Source: Streptosporangium sp. NBC_01495 (GTDB lineage Bacteria; Actinomycetota; Actinomycetes; Streptosporangiales; Streptosporangiaceae). From it: a DNA stretch of 64,000 bases. This document shows positions 61,605 through 64,000 of this stretch, one piece after another. A model generated the notes under the pieces. The model did not search any database, was not told where the DNA came from, and was given only the letters and a program-made list of their open reading frames with translations. Made by a program: the position numbers and the translations under genes. Location of the stretch: contig NZ_CP109430.1 in NCBI RefSeq assembly GCF_036250735.1, positions 1,364,001-1,428,000 of the forward strand. The letters run 5' to 3'. Position 1 is the stretch's first letter, and each line of letters starts with the position of its first letter.

Positions 61605-62048
61605 GAAACCTCACCGAAGATTGATGTTCTTCTCTGTACCGCGTGGCAGGTCACCGATTCTGCCGTAGATACCGGCGCGCGTCACCATATCCGGTGATGT
61701 GCTCTTTGGAATGCGACGTGGTGGATTCTGCTGCCGACGGGTCTCGAATGAAACATCTCGCATTCGGCGGGGCGGGGCGGGTGTCCTGCGTCGTCGTGGG
61801 TCGTGAAAGGTCTCGGGCCGCCCGAGAGGCTTTCATGATCCGTTCATTGGGGGAGAGGTCCGAGGTCCTGCCGGTGTTCCGGGATCCTCGCCCGGGTGGG
61901 CGGGCTCCGCGCGAGGGCGGGCTCACGGAGATCTATAAGGGCATTTAGGGGAAATAGTACGAAATATCATCCTAACTCTGGTTGGTGTCCGAGGGGCCCG
62001 TGGAACGGCCGCCCCTCGTCCCTCTGCCGTCCCTCCGGGTTCCGCCGG

Positions 62049-62312
62049 CGGATAACCGGAAAGCCCGTCCCGGCTCCGCCGATGCGCGACCGGAAAGCCC
62101 GGGTGGACTCCGTCGGCGCGTGACGGGAAAGCCCGTCCCCGATCTGTCGGTGTGTGACGGGAAAGCCCGTCCCGGCTCTGCCGGTGCGTGATTGGAAAGC
62201 TCGTCCCGGCTCCGCCGATGCGCGACCGGAAAGCCCGGGTGGACTCCGTCGGCGCGTGACGGGAAAGCCCGTCCCGGATCTGCCGGTGCGTGATGGGAAA
62301 GCCCGCCCCGTA
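62049..62312. repeat. 34-bp imperfect tandem repeat, about 8 units
   Basis: Eight head-to-tail units of ~34 bp, each containing the core GGAAAGCCCG (hairpin CGGG-AAAG-CCCG in several copies). Units starting at 62083 and 62219 are almost identical, as are those at 62117 and 62253, so a higher-order block of four units (136 bp) has itself been duplicated. There are no spacers, so it is not a CRISPR array. The surrounding non-coding region 61605-63056 contains no gene I can support. Confidence 0.85.
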
Positions 62313-62672
62313 CGGAGCGGTCTTTCTTTGGAATCCTGTTCTTTCGCGTCAGGATCTGTCATTCATTTCCTGACTCGCGGGACCGGTGGGCTCCACGGGC
62401 GACCGCGGGGATTCCCCCGTTCGCGACGATCCCGGCGCCCACGCCCCATTCGAAACCGGCTCGCGCGGGCCCTCGTTCGCCGAGGCCGACGGTCATGGAG
62501 ACGTGGCCGGAGCCGCCGGTCCACTTCCCGGTCCGGCCGCGGGGAGGAGTCGCGCGATGGCGGGCTTCCGGGTCTCGGCTCGGGAGATCATCCGCGAGCG
62601 GGTGGCCGGGGGTTCGCGGCCTCGGCCACCGCCCGGCGGGCCCGCCGGGCGGTGGCAAGTTAGTGATCATGA

Positions 62673-62686
62673 AGAGAGCGCTCCCT
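62673..62686. promoter_or_regulatory. CebR-like operator, site 1
   Basis: AGAGAGCGCTCCCT. It matches the published CebR site TGGGAGCGCTCCCA at the central AGCGCT and most of both arms. Confidence 0.5.
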
Positions 62687-62762
62687 GCCAAAGGGTGGTT
62701 GCGTTCGCGTTTCCTGTCAATGACGGGGCGCCGCGGAACCGGCGATCGGCCGGACGGGAGAG

Positions 62763-62776
62763 GGAAAGCGCTTCCT
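62763..62776. promoter_or_regulatory. CebR-like operator, site 2
   Basis: GGAAAGCGCTTCCT, a nearly perfect inverted repeat sharing the AGCGCT core with the other three sites; more diverged from the CebR consensus. Confidence 0.4.
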
Positions 62777-62834
62777 CGGGGAGCCCCCGGTTTGGCCAGC
62801 TCAAAGGCGCTTGTCACGGTGCAATATGGCCGTG

Positions 62835-62848
62835 GGGTAGCGCTCCCT
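62835..62848. promoter_or_regulatory. CebR-like operator, site 3
   Basis: GGGTAGCGCTCCCT, sharing the AGCGCTCCCT half with sites 1 and 4. Confidence 0.5.
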
Positions 62849-62907
62849 GGAACGCACCGGTGTTCGCTCGGAGTGTGCGGGCTGTTTCCGTCAGGTTAAG
62901 CAGCCTC

Positions 62908-62936
62908 TTGACAAGGATTGTCGAGCAAGAGCAATC
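62908..62936 (+). promoter_or_regulatory. Possible promoter of the sugar dehydrogenase gene
   Basis: A perfect -35 TTGACA at 62908-62913 is followed after 17-18 bp by a poor -10 (GCAATC/CAATCT). It sits between operator-like sites 3 and 4. The palindrome GACAA-GGA-TTGTC overlaps the -35. Confidence 0.4.
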
Positions 62937-62944
62937 TCGGGTTG

Positions 62945-62958
62945 GGAGAGCGCTCCCT
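62945..62958. promoter_or_regulatory. CebR-like operator, site 4
   Basis: GGAGAGCGCTCCCT, lying just downstream of the predicted promoter, where a bound LacI-type repressor would block transcription of the sugar dehydrogenase gene. Confidence 0.55.
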
Positions 62959-63056
62959 CGGTATTTCCCCGGTGTCCCCCGCCAGAGACTCCGACCCCCC
63001 GCCCAGAGACCCTGACCACCGGTCCACCCCCCCACAGAGACCTGGAGTTTTCGCCC

Positions 63057-64000
63057 ATGGCCTCGCTCCGCCGATGGTTACCACCCCTCACCGCTCTCCT
63101 CACCCTGACCGCTCTCCTGTACCCGCTCCCGGCCACCGCCGCGGCCCCGGCCACCGCCTCCGCTTCGGCGCGTGTCGCCGCCCCGCCCGTCGACCCCACC
63201 AAGTTCCAGCAGGTCACGCTGGCCAAGGGTGTCGCCGAGGTGGGAGAACCCATGACGATGGCGGTGCTGCCCGACCGCTCCGTCCTGCACACCGCCCGCG
63301 ACGGCACGGTCCGGATCACCGACGCCGCCGGAAACACCAAGGTGTCGGGCAAGCTCTCCGTCTACTTCAACGACGAGGAGGGCATGCAGGGCGTCGGCGT
63401 CGACCCCGGCTTCGCCACCAACCGGTTCGTCTACCTCTACTACGCGCCGCCGCTGTCCACGCCGCCGTACGGTTCCCCGCCCGACGGGACCGCGGCGGAC
63501 TTCGCGCGTTTCGACGGCGTCAACCGCCTCTCGCGCTTCAGGCTGAACACCGACGGCACGCTCGACCTCACGAGCGAGAAGAGCGTCCTGGAGGTCAGGG
63601 CCAGCCGCGGCGCCTGCTGCCACGTCGGCGGTGACATCGACTTCGACGCCGCGGGCAACCTCTACCTGACCACCGGCGACGACACCGAGCCCGGGTTCAA
63701 CGACGGCTACGCCCCGCTGGACGACAGGCCGAACCGCAACCCCGCGCTCGACGCGCAGCGCGGCGCCGCCAACACCAACGACCTGCGCGGCAAGGTGCTC
63801 CGCATCAAGGTCAACGCCGACGGGTCGTACTCGATCCCGGCCGGGAACATGTTCGCCCCGGGCACCGCGAACACCCGCCCGGAGATCTACGCGATGGGCT
63901 TCCGCAACCCGTTCCGCATGAGCGTCGACAAGGCCACCGGCGTCGTCTACCTCGGCGACTACGGTCCCGACGCCGGCACCGCCGGTCCGCGCGGGCCCGG
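63057..64000 (+). CDS. Secreted PQQ-dependent sugar dehydrogenase (3' end outside window)
   Basis: The 314 visible codons encode an N-terminal signal peptide (R-R-W-L then a Leu/Thr-rich run, cleavage near A-T-A-A-A) and a six-bladed propeller of the sorbosone/soluble glucose dehydrogenase type. Features are E-G-M-Q-G-V-G-V-D-P-G-F, G-G-D-I-D-F-D-A-A-G-N-L-Y-L-T-T-G-D-D, L-R-G-K-V-L-R-I-K, and G-F-R-N-P-F-R. Actinomycete proteins of this kind often carry C-terminal PKD, ThuA or carbohydrate-binding domains, which would lie beyond the edge. The ATG follows GGAG at about nine bases. Four CebR-like operators upstream suggest control by cello-oligosaccharides or a related LacI-type regulator. Confidence 0.9.
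   Translation, partial: MASLRRWLPPLTALLTLTALLYPLPATAAAPATASASARVAAPPVDPTKFQQVTLAKGVAEVGEPMTMAVLPDRSVLHTARDGTVRITDAAGNTKVSGKLSVYFNDEEGMQGVGVDPGFATNRFVYLYYAPPLSTPPYGSPPDGTAADFARFDGVNRLSRFRLNTDGTLDLTSEKSVLEVRASRGACCHVGGDIDFDAAGNLYLTTGDDTEPGFNDGYAPLDDRPNRNPALDAQRGAANTNDLRGKVLRIKVNADGSYSIPAGNMFAPGTANTRPEIYAMGFRNPFRMSVDKATGVVYLGDYGPDAGTAGPRGP

Noticed and set aside
62049-62312. CRISPR-like array
   Set aside because: Units are contiguous and imperfect with no unique spacers and no cas genes; it is a tandem repeat.

Overview
The window is very GC-rich, with strong G/C at third codon positions, GTG starts, a mycelial-actinobacterial gene repertoire (LacI/IclR/TetR regulators, TPR-type and HATPase regulators, CebR-like operators, Trypco/CHAT/MoxR modules) and no Gram-negative hallmarks. 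It is most likely chromosome of a filamentous actinomycete; a Streptosporangium- or Nonomuraea-like organism is my guess, not something the sequence proves.

Layout. (1) About 0-9.6 kb, aromatic catabolism. The left edge carries the end of an SDR gene and a LacI regulator with an autoregulatory operator. A leftward protocatechuate-branch operon follows (thiolase pcaF, pcaB, pcaC, IclR-type regulator). It is divergent from a rightward benzoylformate decarboxylase-aldehyde dehydrogenase pair. Both promoters carry a near-identical IclR-type palindrome, so the two halves are probably co-controlled: arylglyoxylate to aldehyde to acid, then ring-cleavage products to CoA thioesters. The leader of the rightward operon holds the scar of a deleted ABC transporter. 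(2) About 9.8-11.15 kb, a CynX/NimT-type MFS transporter followed by a 71-bp fragment of a glpQ-like gene. (3) About 11.2-27.9 kb, a compact accessory island with almost every gene leftward and many 4-bp stop/start overlaps. It encodes a thymidylate-synthase-fold enzyme with a cytosine-type residue, a KdsB-type CMP-sugar synthetase, an S-adenosylhomocysteine-hydrolase homologue, a sugar epimerase, two APH-fold kinases, two phosphatases, a P-loop kinase, a methyltransferase, an O-carbamoyltransferase, two glycosyltransferases, Nudix and SDR enzymes and two regulators. There is no PKS or NRPS. I read it as an undescribed nucleoside/sugar-nucleotide natural-product (or surface-glycan) cluster. 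It is bordered by duplicated pieces of the MFS and glpQ genes.

(4) About 28-32.3 kb, junction debris (3' MFS fragment, orphan gene fragment), a SUKH-domain protein, an intact secreted glycerophosphodiester phosphodiesterase, and a deletion scar joining 5'-truncated DUF4386 and TetR genes head to head at a perfect palindrome. (5) About 32.4-41.7 kb, a second catabolic locus: NMT1-like ABC transporter, cupin, FAD monooxygenase, thiol-dioxygenase-like protein, amidohydrolase, LacI regulator, and an ammonia-lyase-family enzyme whose MIO tripeptide is Gly-Thr-Gly instead of Ala-Ser-Gly. (6) About 41.7-44.8 kb, small genes: holin-like membrane protein, Pro-rich hexapeptide-repeat protein fused up against an oxidoreductase fragment, OsmC, repeats, and tRNA-Lys(CTT) with a terminator.

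(7) About 44.9-61.6 kb, a large NTP-dependent conflict (putative immunity/programmed-death) system. It has a Ser/Thr kinase fused to MgtE-N-like repeats, a DUF4407 coiled-coil membrane protein, a rightward operon (vWA-like protein, P-loop GTPase, two GAP1-like proteins) and a convergent leftward operon of five overlapping genes (Trypco1, MoxR AAA+ ATPase, vWA protein, CHAT/caspase-like protease, and a trypsin-vWA-like-GTPase fusion). The last protein is a natural fusion of homologues of two rightward genes, linking both arms. (8) About 61.6-64 kb, a non-coding stretch with a 34-bp tandem array and four CebR-like operators, then the start of a secreted PQQ-dependent sugar dehydrogenase that runs off the window.

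All functional calls rest on motif reading by eye; no database search was possible.
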